A stretch of DNA of 64,000 bases from JANQOH01 sp965243325 (GTDB lineage Bacteria > Pseudomonadota > Alphaproteobacteria > UBA7887), in NCBI GenBank assembly GCA_965243325.1, contig CBDEUQ010000003.1, forward strand, positions 744,001 through 808,000. Direction: 5' to 3'. This document shows, in pieces, positions 45,167-54,269 of this stretch. A program made the translations under genes and the position numbers. The notes beneath the pieces were generated by a model. The model did not search any database. It saw only the letters and a list, made by a program, of their open reading frames with translations, and was not told the DNA's origin. Positions within the stretch are counted from its first letter, which is position 1. Every line of letters begins with the position of its first letter.

Positions 45167-45752
45167 CGGCGGGCGGCTCGTCGTCGCGAGCCACAACGCC
45201 GGCAAGGTCGAGGAGATCCGCGCCCTGCTCGCGTCCCGGGTAGGGCGCGTCGAGTCGGCGGGCGACCTCGACCTGCCCGAGCCCGAGGAGACGGGAGAGA
45301 CCTTCGCCGAAAACGCCGAGCTCAAGGCGCGGGCGGCGGCGGGCGCGGCGGCGGCGCCGGCGCTCGCCGATGATTCCGGTCTGGCGGTCGCCGCGCTCGA
45401 CGGCGCGCCGGGCGTCCTCTCCGCCCGCTGGGCGGGACCGGAGCGCGACTTCGGCGCCGCGATGGCGCGGCTAGAACGCCTGCTCGCCGGCGTCGCCCGC
45501 CCGCCCGCGCGCTTCGTCTGCGCGCTCGCGCTGGCGTGGCCGGACGGCCATTGCGAAACCTTCGTGGGAACGGTGGACGGGCATCTCGCATTCCCGCCGC
45601 GAGGCGCGAGAGGCTTCGGCTACGACCCCGTTTTCGTGCCCGCCGGAGAGACCCGCACGTTCGGCGAGATGGACCCGGCGGAGAAGGCCCGGATCAGCCA
45701 CCGCGCCCGCGCGTTCGCGGCGCTGACGGCGGCGTGCCTCGATGCCGCCTGA
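45150..45752 (+). CDS. rdgB: XTP/dITP pyrophosphatase (RdgB/HAM1)
   Basis: Removes non-canonical purine nucleotides (XTP, dITP) from the pool. The protein has 200 residues. The motif LVVASHNAGKVEEIRALL is at the N-terminus, ALADDSGLAVAALDGAPGV gives the catalytic aspartates, and GFGYDPVFVPAGETRTFGEM and ISHRARAF complete the signature. It overlaps rph by 17 bases and hemW by 11 bases. Confidence 0.97.
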   Translation: MARQLDGGRLVVASHNAGKVEEIRALLASRVGRVESAGDLDLPEPEETGETFAENAELKARAAAGAAAAPALADDSGLAVAALDGAPGVLSARWAGPERDFGAAMARLERLLAGVARPPARFVCALALAWPDGHCETFVGTVDGHLAFPPRGARGFGYDPVFVPAGETRTFGEMDPAEKARISHRARAFAALTAACLDAA

Positions 45753-46917
45753 CGCGCCCCTCGCGGCACCGGAAACCCTCGCCGTCTACATCCATTGGCC
45801 GTTCTGCCTGTCCAAGTGCCCGTACTGCGACTTCAACAGCCACGTGGCCGGCGCGACAGACCACGCGGCGTGGCGCCGCGCGCTGGTCGCCGAGCTCGAC
45901 AGCACGGCCGACGCGCTGCCGGGCCGCACGGTCACCAGCGTGTTCTTCGGCGGCGGCACGCCGTCGCTGATGGCGCCGGCGACGGTGGCCGCGCTTCTCG
46001 ACCGCGCGGCCCGACGCTGGACGCTCGCCGACGACGCGGAGATCACGCTCGAGGCCAACCCGACCTCGGCCGAGACGGCGACGCTCGCCGACATGGCGGC
46101 GGCGGGCGTCACGCGGCTGTCGCTCGGCGTGCAGGCGCTCGACGACCTCGCCTTGCGCTTCCTCGGGCGGGGGCACGACGCCGCGGAGGCGGAGGCGGCG
46201 GCGCGGACGGCGCGGCGGCTGTTCCGGCGCACCTCGTTCGACGTCATTTACGGCCGGCCGGGACAGTCCGTCGCCGCGTGGCGGGAAGAGCTCGCGCGCG
46301 CCCTCGGCCTCGCGGGCGAGCATATCTCGCTGTATCAACTGACGATCGAAAAGGGCACGCCGTTCTACGCGGCGCGGCGGCGCGGCGACTTCGTCATGCC
46401 CGACGAGGAGACGCTGGCGGCGCTGTACGAGGCGACGCAGGAGGCCACGGAGGCGGCGGGCCTGCCGGCATACGAGATCTCGAACCACGCGCGCGCCGGC
46501 GCCGAGTGCCGCCACAACCTCGCCTACTGGCGCTACCGCGACTACGCCGGCATCGGCCCCGGCGCGCACGGCAGGGTGACGCGCGAGGGGGCGCTGTGGG
46601 CGACGGAAACGTGGCCGCACCCGGAACGATGGCTCGCCGCGGTCCGCCGCCGGGGGCACGGCCGCCGGCGCTGCACCCCTCTCGACGCCGGCCAGCGCCG
46701 CGACGAACTCCTGCTCATGGGCCTCCGGCTTGCGCGCGGCGTCGCGCGCAATGACTTCGTCGGCCGCGTGGGCGACGCTCCCGAGGCGGCGCTCGATTCG
46801 CGCCCGCTCGCGGTTCTGACCGCGGCGGGGCTGCTCGAGCTCGACGACGCCGGCCTGCGCGCCACCGCGGCCGGCCGGCGGCGCCTTGACTCCGTCGTCG
46901 CGCGGCTGGTCAGTTAG
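45742..46917 (+). CDS. hemW: Radical SAM haem chaperone HemW
   Basis: Once called HemN-like; it binds haem and delivers it to respiratory proteins. The protein has 391 residues. The 4Fe-4S cluster cysteines are C22, C26 and C29 in WPFCLSKCPYCDF. FFGGGTPSLM, RLSLGVQALDDLALRFLGR and the late YEISNHARAGAECRHNLAYW are typical of HemW. The coproporphyrinogen oxidase active-site extension of HemN is absent. It overlaps the rdgB end by 11 bases. Confidence 0.95.
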   Translation: MPPDAPLAAPETLAVYIHWPFCLSKCPYCDFNSHVAGATDHAAWRRALVAELDSTADALPGRTVTSVFFGGGTPSLMAPATVAALLDRAARRWTLADDAEITLEANPTSAETATLADMAAAGVTRLSLGVQALDDLALRFLGRGHDAAEAEAAARTARRLFRRTSFDVIYGRPGQSVAAWREELARALGLAGEHISLYQLTIEKGTPFYAARRRGDFVMPDEETLAALYEATQEATEAAGLPAYEISNHARAGAECRHNLAYWRYRDYAGIGPGAHGRVTREGALWATETWPHPERWLAAVRRRGHGRRRCTPLDAGQRRDELLLMGLRLARGVARNDFVGRVGDAPEAALDSRPLAVLTAAGLLELDDAGLRATAAGRRRLDSVVARLVS

Positions 46918-46945
46918 CGCCGGAATTCAGCCAAGGAAACTCGTC

Positions 46946-47236
46946 ATGCCCGTCATCATGATCGCCGACGCCGAGGTCCACGATCCCGAGTCGTACAAGG
47001 AATATCTGGAGAAGGCGCCGGCCTTCGTCGCCAAGCACGGCGGCGAATATCTCGCCCGCGGCGGCGCCTTCGAGGTTCTGCGCGGCGACTGGAATCCGAC
47101 CCGGCTGGTCATCTTCCGCTTCCCCGACCGCAAGGCGATCGACGACTTCATGAACGATCCGGACTACCAGCCGCTGAAGGCGATCCGCGAGGCGGCGACG
47201 ACGCCGAGGAACATGCTGATCGTCGACGCGCTGTAG
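46946..47236 (+). CDS. DUF1330 domain protein
   Basis: A 96-residue protein of the dimeric alpha/beta barrel fold: DPESYKEYLEKAPAFVAKHG, YLARGGAFEVLRGDWNPTRL and IFRFPDRKAIDDFMNDPDYQ match DUF1330. Function unknown. The ATG has AAGGA at 8-base spacing. It lies 28 bases after hemW and 28 bases before the GST gene, so the three may share a message. Confidence 0.93.
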   Translation: MPVIMIADAEVHDPESYKEYLEKAPAFVAKHGGEYLARGGAFEVLRGDWNPTRLVIFRFPDRKAIDDFMNDPDYQPLKAIREAATTPRNMLIVDAL

Positions 47237-47264
47237 GCGCCGACCGGCCGAGGGGACCCCCGCC

Positions 47265-47987
47265 ATGATCGACCTGCACTACTGGCCGACTCCGAACGGC
47301 AAGAAGGTGACGATCCTGCTCGAGGAATGCGGAATCGACTACCGCCTCGTGCCGTGCAACATCGGCCGCGGCGACCAGTTCGAGCCCGACTTCCTCCGCA
47401 TTTGCCCGAACAACCGGATGCCGGCGATGGTGGACCCGGCGCCGGCGGACGGCGGCGATCCGGTGGCGCTGTTCGAGTCGGCGGCCATCATGATGTACGT
47501 CGCCGAAAAGGCGGGGCGGTTCTACCCGCAGGACCTGCGCGGCCGCCACGAGGTCAACCAGTGGCTGATGTGGCAGATGGCGAACCAGGGGCCGAAGACC
47601 GGCGAGCGCGGATACTTCGCCCGCCTCGGCGAGTCCGCGGGCGACCAGTCGCACGCGCTCCGCCGCTTCGACGACGAGGTCAACCGGCTCTACGGTGTGT
47701 TGAACAACCGCCTCTGGGACCGCCCGTGGCTCGCCGGAGACGACTACACCATCGCCGACATGGCCTCGTACCCGTGGACGGCAGGGTGGCGGGTGCAGGG
47801 ACAGGACATCGACGAGTTCCCGCATTTCAAGCGCTGGTTCGAAGAGATGTCGGCGCGTCCCGGCGTCAAGGCGGGCATGGCCGCCGGGGCCGACTTCGGC
47901 GAGGACCCGGCCAAGCTGTCGGACGAGGAGAAGGCGCGCCGCCGCGCCATCCTCTACAACCAGCGCGCGCGGCCGGCGCCGGGGTAG
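47265..47987 (+). CDS. Glutathione S-transferase, YfcG/YghU-like
   Basis: A 240-residue GST. The N-terminal thioredoxin-like domain starts IDLHYWPTPNGKKVTILLEE, in which TPNGKK is the YfcG-type glutathione site, and CPNNRMPAMVD and LFESAAIMMYVAEK follow. The C-terminal helical domain has the YTIADMASYPWTAGW N-capping motif. YfcG-type enzymes are disulfide reductases using glutathione. gshB is encoded about 3 kb away. Confidence 0.93.
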   Translation: MIDLHYWPTPNGKKVTILLEECGIDYRLVPCNIGRGDQFEPDFLRICPNNRMPAMVDPAPADGGDPVALFESAAIMMYVAEKAGRFYPQDLRGRHEVNQWLMWQMANQGPKTGERGYFARLGESAGDQSHALRRFDDEVNRLYGVLNNRLWDRPWLAGDDYTIADMASYPWTAGWRVQGQDIDEFPHFKRWFEEMSARPGVKAGMAAGADFGEDPAKLSDEEKARRRAILYNQRARPAPG

Positions 47988-48016
47988 GAGGCCGACCGCC
48001 CGGCGGCAAGACGACT

Positions 48017-49267
48017 TCAGAAGGCGGGAACGTCGAAGCTTTCGGGCGCCGGGACGACGATTTCGAAACCGTTGCGGGCGATGCGCCAGATCGCCAGCCG
48101 CCGTTCGGCGATGCCGTCGTCGCCGAAACGGAACACGCCCGCGGCGCCGCGGACGCCGGCCGGGTCGGCCAGGGCCGCGGCGGTGTCGACCGCCCCGCTG
48201 GCCGCGACGGCGAGCGCCACCGCGTCGTAGCCGAGCGCCGCGACGCGCGGCGGCGGCGCACCGAACAGGTCGCGGTAGCGCGCGGCGAACGCGCCATCGT
48301 CGCCGGCCGCGGCGGCGTCGGGTGCCGCGAACACCGCATTGACGAGGGCGGGCTCGCCGAGGAGGGCGGGATCGCGCCACGGCCCGACGCCGAGAAACCG
48401 CACGTCGGCGGAATCGACGCCATGATGGGGCAGCAGCGGCGCCAGCGCCGCCAGCGTGTCGCCCGACGCCGCGATCAGCAGAGCGTCGAATCCGCGCGTC
48501 GGATCGGCCAAGGCCGAGGCCAGCGCCTCGGCCGCTGCGTTGTCCCGGCCGGCGGCTTCCGGCCGATAGCGGACGACGTCGCCCACCGCGCCTCCGTAGC
48601 GCACGACCGCGAGGCCGAGCGCGCGCTCCGCCGCATCGCCGTAGGCGCCGTGCGGGACGAGGGCGGCGTAGCGGGCACGGCCCTCCGCGCGCGCCCAGGC
48701 AACGACCGCGTCCACCTGCCGCCCCGGAGTGAGACCCAGGACCCAAACGCCGCCGCCGGCGACGCGGCGGTCGTTGGTGAGGGCGACGACCGGCGCACCG
48801 GCGGCGCGCGCAACGGGCGCGATCTGGCGCGCGGCGGTGCCGAGCAGCGGCCCCAGCACGACATCGACACCGTCGGCGAGAGCGCTCCGCAGCGCAGCCT
48901 CGGCGCCCGCCGGCGTACCCGCCGTGTCCCTCGGCAGGAGGACGAACGACGGATCGGCGCGGTCGAAGAGCGCAAGTTCGGCGGCGTCGGCGATGGCGCG
49001 GCCGGCCGCCGCACGCGGCCCCGACAGCGGCAGCAGCAGCGCGGCACGAAAGACTTCGGGGGCCTTCGCCGGCTCGGGCGCCGGCTCCGCGACCGGCGGC
49101 GGCGCGGCGGCGACCGGCGGCTCGTCTTGCGCCGCCGGCTCCTCGGGCGGTACCGTGTCGGCACAGCCGGCAAGCGCGGCAAGCAGCAACCCTCCTGCCA
49201 CGGCAACCGGAAACCGCGGCCGCATTCGCGGCGTCACGCCCATGGTCTCGAAGCCGCTTTCGTCCAT
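48017..49267 (-). CDS. Penicillin-binding protein activator, LpoA-like lipoprotein
   Basis: A 416-residue lipoprotein (lipobox LLLAALAGC) with a proline/alanine-rich linker and a periplasmic-binding-protein-like domain: LLLPLSGPRAAAGRAIADAA, VDVVLGPLLGTAARQIAPVA and FLGVGPWRDPALLGEPALVN. This matches the LpoA C-terminal domain family that activates PBP1A-type enzymes. The start could be 49267, 49243 or 49225. The first two overlap the divergent rsmI start at 49242. Confidence 0.87.
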   Translation of the reverse strand: MDESGFETMGVTPRMRPRFPVAVAGGLLLAALAGCADTVPPEEPAAQDEPPVAAAPPPVAEPAPEPAKAPEVFRAALLLPLSGPRAAAGRAIADAAELALFDRADPSFVLLPRDTAGTPAGAEAALRSALADGVDVVLGPLLGTAARQIAPVARAAGAPVVALTNDRRVAGGGVWVLGLTPGRQVDAVVAWARAEGRARYAALVPHGAYGDAAERALGLAVVRYGGAVGDVVRYRPEAAGRDNAAAEALASALADPTRGFDALLIAASGDTLAALAPLLPHHGVDSADVRFLGVGPWRDPALLGEPALVNAVFAAPDAAAAGDDGAFAARYRDLFGAPPPRVAALGYDAVALAVAASGAVDTAAALADPAGVRGAAGVFRFGDDGIAERRLAIWRIARNGFEIVVPAPESFDVPAF

Positions 49268-50192
49268 AACGACCCCGCCTTCGGCGACGGGAGGGGACGG
49301 TAGCGCGGACGCGGGCGCAAGTAAATGCGCCCCCGGCCTCCATGTCGTCGCCACGCCCATCGGCAACCTCGCCGACCTCAGCGGGCGCGCCCGGTCGGTC
49401 CTGGCCGCGGCCGACATCGTCGCCTGCGAGGACACCCGCCGGACGGGAAGGCTGCTCAAGGCCTACGGCATCGAGGCGCGTCTCGCCGCCTACCACGACC
49501 ACAACGCCCCGCGCGCCCTGCCGCGGCTGCTTGCGACGCTCGAGCGCGGCGGCGCGGTGGCGCTGGTAAGCGACGCCGGATCGCCGCTGATTTCCGACCC
49601 GGGATACCGGCTCGTCGGCGCCGCAATCGACGCCGGCATCGCGGTGACGGCGGTCCCCGGCCCGTCCAGCGTCGTCGCCGCGCTCACCGTGTCCGGCCTG
49701 CCGTGCGACCGCTTCGTCTTCGCCGGGTTCCTGCCGCCGCGCGGCGGCGCCCGACGGGCGGCGCTGGCCGCGCTCGCGGCGCTCGACATGACGGTAATCC
49801 TGTTCGAGTCGGCGCGTCGGCTGGCAACGACCCTCAACGATCTCGCGGCGGCGTTCGGCGACCGGCCGCTGGCGATCGCGCGCGAGCTGACCAAGCGCCA
49901 CGAGGAGGTCCGCCGCGGAACGCTGGCCGCGCTCGCCGCCGAGGTTGCGGCCCTGCCGCGGCCGAGGGGCGAGATCGTCCTCGTCGTCGGCCCGCCGCCG
50001 GCGCGCGACGCGGCGGACATCGATTGGGCCGACGTGGACGAGAGGCTCGCCGGCGCGCTCGCCGACATGACCGCGCGCGACGCGGCGCGGCAGGTCTCGG
50101 CCGACACGGGCGTGCCGCGGCGGGTGCTCTACGCGCGCGCCGTCGCGCTCCGGGACGGCGGCGCGAGCCCGGGCGGTGCGGCGGAGCGCTGA
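49242..50192 (+). CDS. rsmI: 16S rRNA (cytidine-1402-2'-O)-methyltransferase
   Basis: Methylates C1402 of 16S rRNA with SAM. The family core begins at LHVVATPIGNLADLSGRA, with ACEDTRRTGRLL, ALVSDAGSPLISDPGYRLV, VPGPSSVVAALTVSGLP and the C-terminal RELTKRHEEVRRGTL. The only in-frame start before this core is ATG 49242, giving a 28-residue low-complexity leader and 316 residues in all. That start overlaps the divergent LpoA-like gene, so a rarer start or an error between 49242 and 49345 is possible. Confidence 0.92.
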   Translation: MVSKPLSSITTPPSATGGDGSADAGASKCAPGLHVVATPIGNLADLSGRARSVLAAADIVACEDTRRTGRLLKAYGIEARLAAYHDHNAPRALPRLLATLERGGAVALVSDAGSPLISDPGYRLVGAAIDAGIAVTAVPGPSSVVAALTVSGLPCDRFVFAGFLPPRGGARRAALAALAALDMTVILFESARRLATTLNDLAAAFGDRPLAIARELTKRHEEVRRGTLAALAAEVAALPRPRGEIVLVVGPPPARDAADIDWADVDERLAGALADMTARDAARQVSADTGVPRRVLYARAVALRDGGASPGGAAER

Positions 50193-50559
50193 AGCGCGCC
50201 GGCGGGCGTGGCGGTTCGGCCGCCGCGCCGAGGCGCTCGCGCGCTGGCGCCTGCGGCTGTGCGGCTGGCGGATTGTCGCGGGCAACTGGCGCAGCCCGGT
50301 GGGCGAGATCGACATCGTCGCCCGCCGCGGCGCGGTGCTGGCGTTCGTGGAAGTCAAGGCGCGCGCCGGCATGCGCGACGAAACCGCGCACCCCGGCGCG
50401 CGGCAGCGCCGCCGCATCGTGCGGGCGGCCGAAATGTTCCTTGCGCGCCACCCGCGCTTCGGCACACTGTCGGGCCGTTTCGACATCATCGTGGTGCAAC
50501 CGTGGCCGAACCTCCGCTTCCTCTGGCCTGTTCATCTGCCCGACGCCTGGCGGCCGTAG
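50176..50559 (+). CDS. YraN family protein (UPF0102), endonuclease-like fold
   Basis: A 127-residue protein with a restriction-endonuclease-like core: WRIVAGNWRSPVGEIDIVAR and AFVEVKARAG give the conserved E-D-ExK residues; RRIVRAAEMFLARHP follows. YraN proteins often lie beside rsmI; some are linked to DNA repair or competence. The GTG start overlaps the rsmI end by 17 bases and its own end overlaps the BON lipoprotein start by 58 bases. Confidence 0.93.
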   Translation: MRRSAEARRRAWRFGRRAEALARWRLRLCGWRIVAGNWRSPVGEIDIVARRGAVLAFVEVKARAGMRDETAHPGARQRRRIVRAAEMFLARHPRFGTLSGRFDIIVVQPWPNLRFLWPVHLPDAWRP

Positions 50560-51143
50560 CCGCCCTCGTCGCGGCATTGAGCACCGCCGCCTGCTCGCCC
50601 GCCGACGTGGCCGTGCGCGCCGGCGTGAGCGCGGGCTTCGCGGCGGTGCAGGAACGCTCGATCGAAGACGCCGTCCGCGACGTCGCCATCAAGACCGGGA
50701 TCGTCGAAGAATATTTCCAGACCCATATCGACGAGCTGTTTCGCCCGGTGAACGTCGACGTGATGGAGGGCCGCGTGCTGCTGACGGGAATCGTCGTCGA
50801 CCGCGGCCGGGCGGACGAGGCGGCGGAGATCGCCTGGCGCGTCGACGGCGTGAGACGGGTCATCAACGAGATACGCATCGGCGATCTGTCGCTCGTCGAC
50901 GCGACGCGCGACCGCCGGGTCGCAGCCGAATTGCGCGCCCGTCTCATCGGCGACGGGGCGGTGCGCGACTTCAACTTCGCCATCGCCGTCGCCGACGGCT
51001 CCGTCCATGTCCTGGGAATCGCGCAGGACGCGCGGGAACGCGATCGCGTCGCGGCCCATGCGCGGGACCTGGACTACATCCGCAGCGCGGCGATGCACGT
51101 GTTGCTGAAGGACGATCCGCTGCGCGTCGCAAACCCGCCATGA
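50502..51143 (+). CDS. BON-domain lipoprotein
   Basis: A 213-residue lipoprotein (signal LAAVAALVAALSTAACSP) with two BON domains, each with a glycine-containing strand and helix: VNVDVMEGRVLLTGIV with GVRRVINEIRI, and FAIAVADGSVHVLGIAQDAR with MHVLLKDDP. It is of the OsmY/DolP type, associated with outer-membrane maintenance. The GTG start lies inside yraN. Its stop overlaps gshB as ATGA. Confidence 0.9.
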   Translation: MAEPPLPLACSSARRLAAVAALVAALSTAACSPADVAVRAGVSAGFAAVQERSIEDAVRDVAIKTGIVEEYFQTHIDELFRPVNVDVMEGRVLLTGIVVDRGRADEAAEIAWRVDGVRRVINEIRIGDLSLVDATRDRRVAAELRARLIGDGAVRDFNFAIAVADGSVHVLGIAQDARERDRVAAHARDLDYIRSAAMHVLLKDDPLRVANPP

Positions 51144-52078
51144 GCCTCCGCGTCGCGATCCAGATGGACCCCATCGAGGCCGTCGACATCGACGCCGATT
51201 CGACGTTCGCGCTGGCCCTGGAAGCGCAGGCGCGCGGCCACCGCCTCTGGCACTATCCGCCGCGCGCCCTGTCGCTGGACGAGGGCGCGGTGCGCGCCAC
51301 GGCTCAGGCGCTCCGCGTGCGTCGGCGGGCGGGCGATCATTTCTCCCTCGGCCCGGAGGAGACGATCGAGCTTGCGGACCTCGACGTGGTCCTGATGCGC
51401 CAGGACCCGCCGTTCGACATGGCCTACATCACCGCCACCCACCTGCTCGAGCGCGTGCACCCCGAGACGCTCGTCGTGAACGATCCGGTGGCGGTGCGCG
51501 ACGCGCCGGAAAAGCTGTTCGCGACCGCATTCGGAGGTCTCGTGCCCGAGACGCTGGTCAGCGCCGACCGCGAGCGTATCCTGGCCTTCCGCGAACGGTA
51601 CGGCGACGTCATCGTCAAGCCGCTGTACGGCAACGGCGGCGCCGGCGTGTTTCACATCCGCCCGGAAGACGAGAACTTCAACGCATTGATCGAGCTGTTC
51701 GACGACATCCGGCCGGAGCCGGTCATCGTCCAGCGCTATCTGCCGGCGGTGCGCGAGGGCGACAAGCGGATCGTCCTCGTCGACGGCCGGGCGGCCGGCG
51801 CGATCAACCGCGTGCCGGCGGCGGGAGAGGCGCGCTCGAACATGCACATCGGCGGCCGGGCGGAGAAGACCGCGCTCACCGACCGCGAGCGCGAAATCTG
51901 CGCCGCCGTCGGCCCGGCGCTCAAGGAGCGCGGCCTGATCTTCGCCGGCATCGACGTGATCGGCGGCTGGCTGACCGAAATCAACGTCACCTCGCCCACC
52001 GGAATCCAGGAGATCGACCGCTTCGACGGCGTCAGCGTCGCGGCGCTGGTCTGGGACGCCATCGAGTCGCGGGTCTGA
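51140..52078 (+). CDS. gshB: Glutathione synthase
   Basis: Joins glycine to gamma-glutamylcysteine with ATP. The protein has 312 residues. It starts SLRVAIQMDPIEAVDIDADS. The ATP-grasp domain shows DVVLMRQDPPFDMAYI, NDPVAVRDAPEKL, VIVKPLYGNGGAGVFHI, the hinge VIVQRYLPAVREGDKRI and the metal site LTEINVTSPTGIQEID. It is coupled to the BON gene. A YfcG-type GST lies upstream in the window. Confidence 0.97.
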   Translation: MSLRVAIQMDPIEAVDIDADSTFALALEAQARGHRLWHYPPRALSLDEGAVRATAQALRVRRRAGDHFSLGPEETIELADLDVVLMRQDPPFDMAYITATHLLERVHPETLVVNDPVAVRDAPEKLFATAFGGLVPETLVSADRERILAFRERYGDVIVKPLYGNGGAGVFHIRPEDENFNALIELFDDIRPEPVIVQRYLPAVREGDKRIVLVDGRAAGAINRVPAAGEARSNMHIGGRAEKTALTDREREICAAVGPALKERGLIFAGIDVIGGWLTEINVTSPTGIQEIDRFDGVSVAALVWDAIESRV

Positions 52079-52085
52079 ACGGCGC

Positions 52086-53615
52086 GTGGTGGCCGTCTGT
52101 CACACGGTCGCGTTTCAGGGTATCGACGTCGTCGACGTCGAGACGCAGGTGCAGATCGCGCGCGGCATGTTCAGCTTCGCGATCGTCGGCCTGCCCGACA
52201 AGGCGGTCGCCGAATCGCGCGAGCGGGTGCGCGCCGCGCTCGCCGCGCTCGGCGTCTCGCTGCCGATAGCGCGCATCACGATCAATCTGGCGCCCGCCGA
52301 CCTGGCCAAGGAAGGCAGCCATTTCGACCTTCCGATCGCGCTCGGCCTGCTGGCGGCGATGGGCGCGATTCCCGCCGATGCGATCGAGGGCTACACGGCG
52401 CTCGGCGAGCTCGCGCTCGACGCGCGCGTGCGCGCCGTGCCCGGCGTACTGCCGGCGGCGGTTGCCGCCAACGCCGCCGGCCGCGGCCTGATCTGCCCCG
52501 GCTCGCAGGGCGGCGAGGCGGCGTGGGCCAACGGCGCCGACGTGCTGGCGGCGGAGTCGCTGCTTGCCCTGGTCAACCACTTCAAGGGAACGCAGCTGCT
52601 GTCGCTGCCGCGTCCGGCGGCGCCCGCCCAAGGCGGCGACCTGCCCGACCTCGCCGACATCAAGGGCCAGGAGACCGCCAAGCGGGCGCTCGAAATCGCC
52701 GCCGCCGGCGGGCACAACCTGCTGATGACCGGGCCGCCCGGCGCCGGAAAGTCGATGCTCGCCCAGCGCCTGCCGGGAATCCTGCCGCCGCTCGACGCGG
52801 CCGGGGCGCTGGAGGTCAGCACCATCGCCAGTGTCGCCGGGGGCCTCGACGGCGGTCGTCTCATCGTTCGCCGGCCGTTTCGCGACCCGCATTTCTCGAT
52901 CTCGGTGCCGGCGCTGGTCGGCGGCGGTCCCCGGGCGCGGCCGGGCGAGGTCTCGCTCGCCCATCTCGGCGTGCTGTTCCTCGACGAACTGCCCGAGTAC
53001 CCGCGCCCGGCGCTCGAGGCGCTGCGCCAGCCGCTCGAGACGGGCACCGTCACCGTCGCCCGCGCCAACGCGCACCTCACCTATCCGGCGCGGGTGCAGC
53101 TCGTCGCGGCGATGAACCCGTGCCGCTGCGGCCATCTCGACGATCCGACCCAGGCCTGCACGCGGGCGCCGCGCTGCGCCGCGGATTACCAGTCGCGAAT
53201 TTCCGGACCGCTCTTCGACCGCATCGACCTGCACGTCGAGGTTCCGGCGCTGTCCGCCGCCGATCTCGCCCTGCCGCCGCCGGCCGAAGGGTCGGAGCGG
53301 GTGCAGGCGCGCGTCGCCGAAGCGCGCGCCACGCAGCGCGAACGGTACGCGTCGGCCGACGGCCGCGGCGCCGCCGGCACCAACGCGGCGGCGGAAGGCG
53401 AGGCGCTGGAGGCGGCCGCGGCGACCGATGCGCCCGCACGCGCCCTGCTCTCGCAGGCGGTCGACCGGCTGCGGCTGTCGGCACGCGGCTACCACCGCGT
53501 TCTCAAGGTCGCGCGTACCCTGGCCGACCTCGAAGGCGCAGGCACGGTCGCCCGCCTCCACGTCGGCGAAGCGCTCAGCTACCGCCGCATCGCGCCGCGT
53601 GCCGCGGCGCGGTAG
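52086..53615 (+). CDS. YifB/ComM-family AAA+ ATPase (Mg-chelatase-like)
   Basis: A 509-residue protein. ComM, its best-studied member, is a DNA helicase that promotes branch migration in natural transformation. The N-terminal Lon-like domain has FAIVGLPDKAVAESRERVRA and HFDLPIALGLLAAMG. The AAA+ part has Walker A TGPPGAGKSML, Walker B VLFLDELPEYPR and the finger-like MNPCRCGHLDD. The C-terminal ARALLSQAVDRLRLSARGYH is conserved. The GTG start is 7 bases after gshB. Confidence 0.95.
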   Translation: MVAVCHTVAFQGIDVVDVETQVQIARGMFSFAIVGLPDKAVAESRERVRAALAALGVSLPIARITINLAPADLAKEGSHFDLPIALGLLAAMGAIPADAIEGYTALGELALDARVRAVPGVLPAAVAANAAGRGLICPGSQGGEAAWANGADVLAAESLLALVNHFKGTQLLSLPRPAAPAQGGDLPDLADIKGQETAKRALEIAAAGGHNLLMTGPPGAGKSMLAQRLPGILPPLDAAGALEVSTIASVAGGLDGGRLIVRRPFRDPHFSISVPALVGGGPRARPGEVSLAHLGVLFLDELPEYPRPALEALRQPLETGTVTVARANAHLTYPARVQLVAAMNPCRCGHLDDPTQACTRAPRCAADYQSRISGPLFDRIDLHVEVPALSAADLALPPPAEGSERVQARVAEARATQRERYASADGRGAAGTNAAAEGEALEAAAATDAPARALLSQAVDRLRLSARGYHRVLKVARTLADLEGAGTVARLHVGEALSYRRIAPRAAAR

Positions 53616-53622
53616 GGGCGCT

Positions 53623-54237
53623 ATGCTGGGCCGGGAACCGCTATCGGCTGCAACGGATGCCATGCCCGTCGACACGGCCGCCCGAGACGCGCTTCGCGAC
53701 CTCGTCGCCGATCGATCGCTGATCGTCGGGCGCGAGGTGACGCTCGTCTCGGGTGCGACGAGCCGGTTCTATTTCGACATGAAGCAGACCACGTTCCACC
53801 CCCGGGGCGCGGGACTGGTCGCCGATCTCGTGCTCGAGGCGCTGGGCGAGCCGCGGCCGCGCTTCATCGCCGGTCTCGAGATGGGCGCATTGCCGGTGGT
53901 GATGGCGGCGGTCGTGCGCAGCGGCCAGGTCGGCCGGCCGGTGGAAGGGTTCTGCGTCCGCAAGGCGGCCAAGGATCACGGCACCCGGCGGCGCATCGAG
54001 CGCGACCTGCCGGCGGGGTGCCGCGTCGCCGTGGTCGAGGACGTGACGACGACGGGCGGCTCGGCGATGCAGGCGGTCGGCGCCATCCGCGATGCCGGCG
54101 GCATCGTCGATCACGTCGTCACCGTCGTCGACCGCCTGCAGGGAGCGCGCGCCGCGTTCGCCGCCGAAGGATTGCGGTTCACGGCACTGCTCGACGCCGA
54201 CGATTTCGAGCTCGGCGGCGCGGCGCCGGCCGGCTGA
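53623..54237 (+). CDS. pyrE: Orotate phosphoribosyltransferase
   Basis: Transfers PRPP ribose phosphate to orotate in pyrimidine synthesis. The protein has 204 residues from ATG 53623, which has AGGGG at a good spacing; ATG 53662 gives 191. The orotate-binding SLIVGREVTLVSGATSRFYF and DMKQTTFHPRG, the flexible loop VRKAAKDHGTRRRIE and the PRPP motif VAVVEDVTTTGGSA are present. prs, which makes its PRPP, is also in the window. Confidence 0.95.
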   Translation: MLGREPLSAATDAMPVDTAARDALRDLVADRSLIVGREVTLVSGATSRFYFDMKQTTFHPRGAGLVADLVLEALGEPRPRFIAGLEMGALPVVMAAVVRSGQVGRPVEGFCVRKAAKDHGTRRRIERDLPAGCRVAVVEDVTTTGGSAMQAVGAIRDAGGIVDHVVTVVDRLQGARAAFAAEGLRFTALLDADDFELGGAAPAG

Positions 54238-54269
54238 GGCGGCGCGCCGGCTTGGGGACTGTCCGGCGA

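Noticed and set aside
47148..50489. An 1113-codon minus-strand frame across GST, the LpoA-like gene and rsmI
   Set aside because: It crosses several genes with known motifs in other frames and has no domain of its own.
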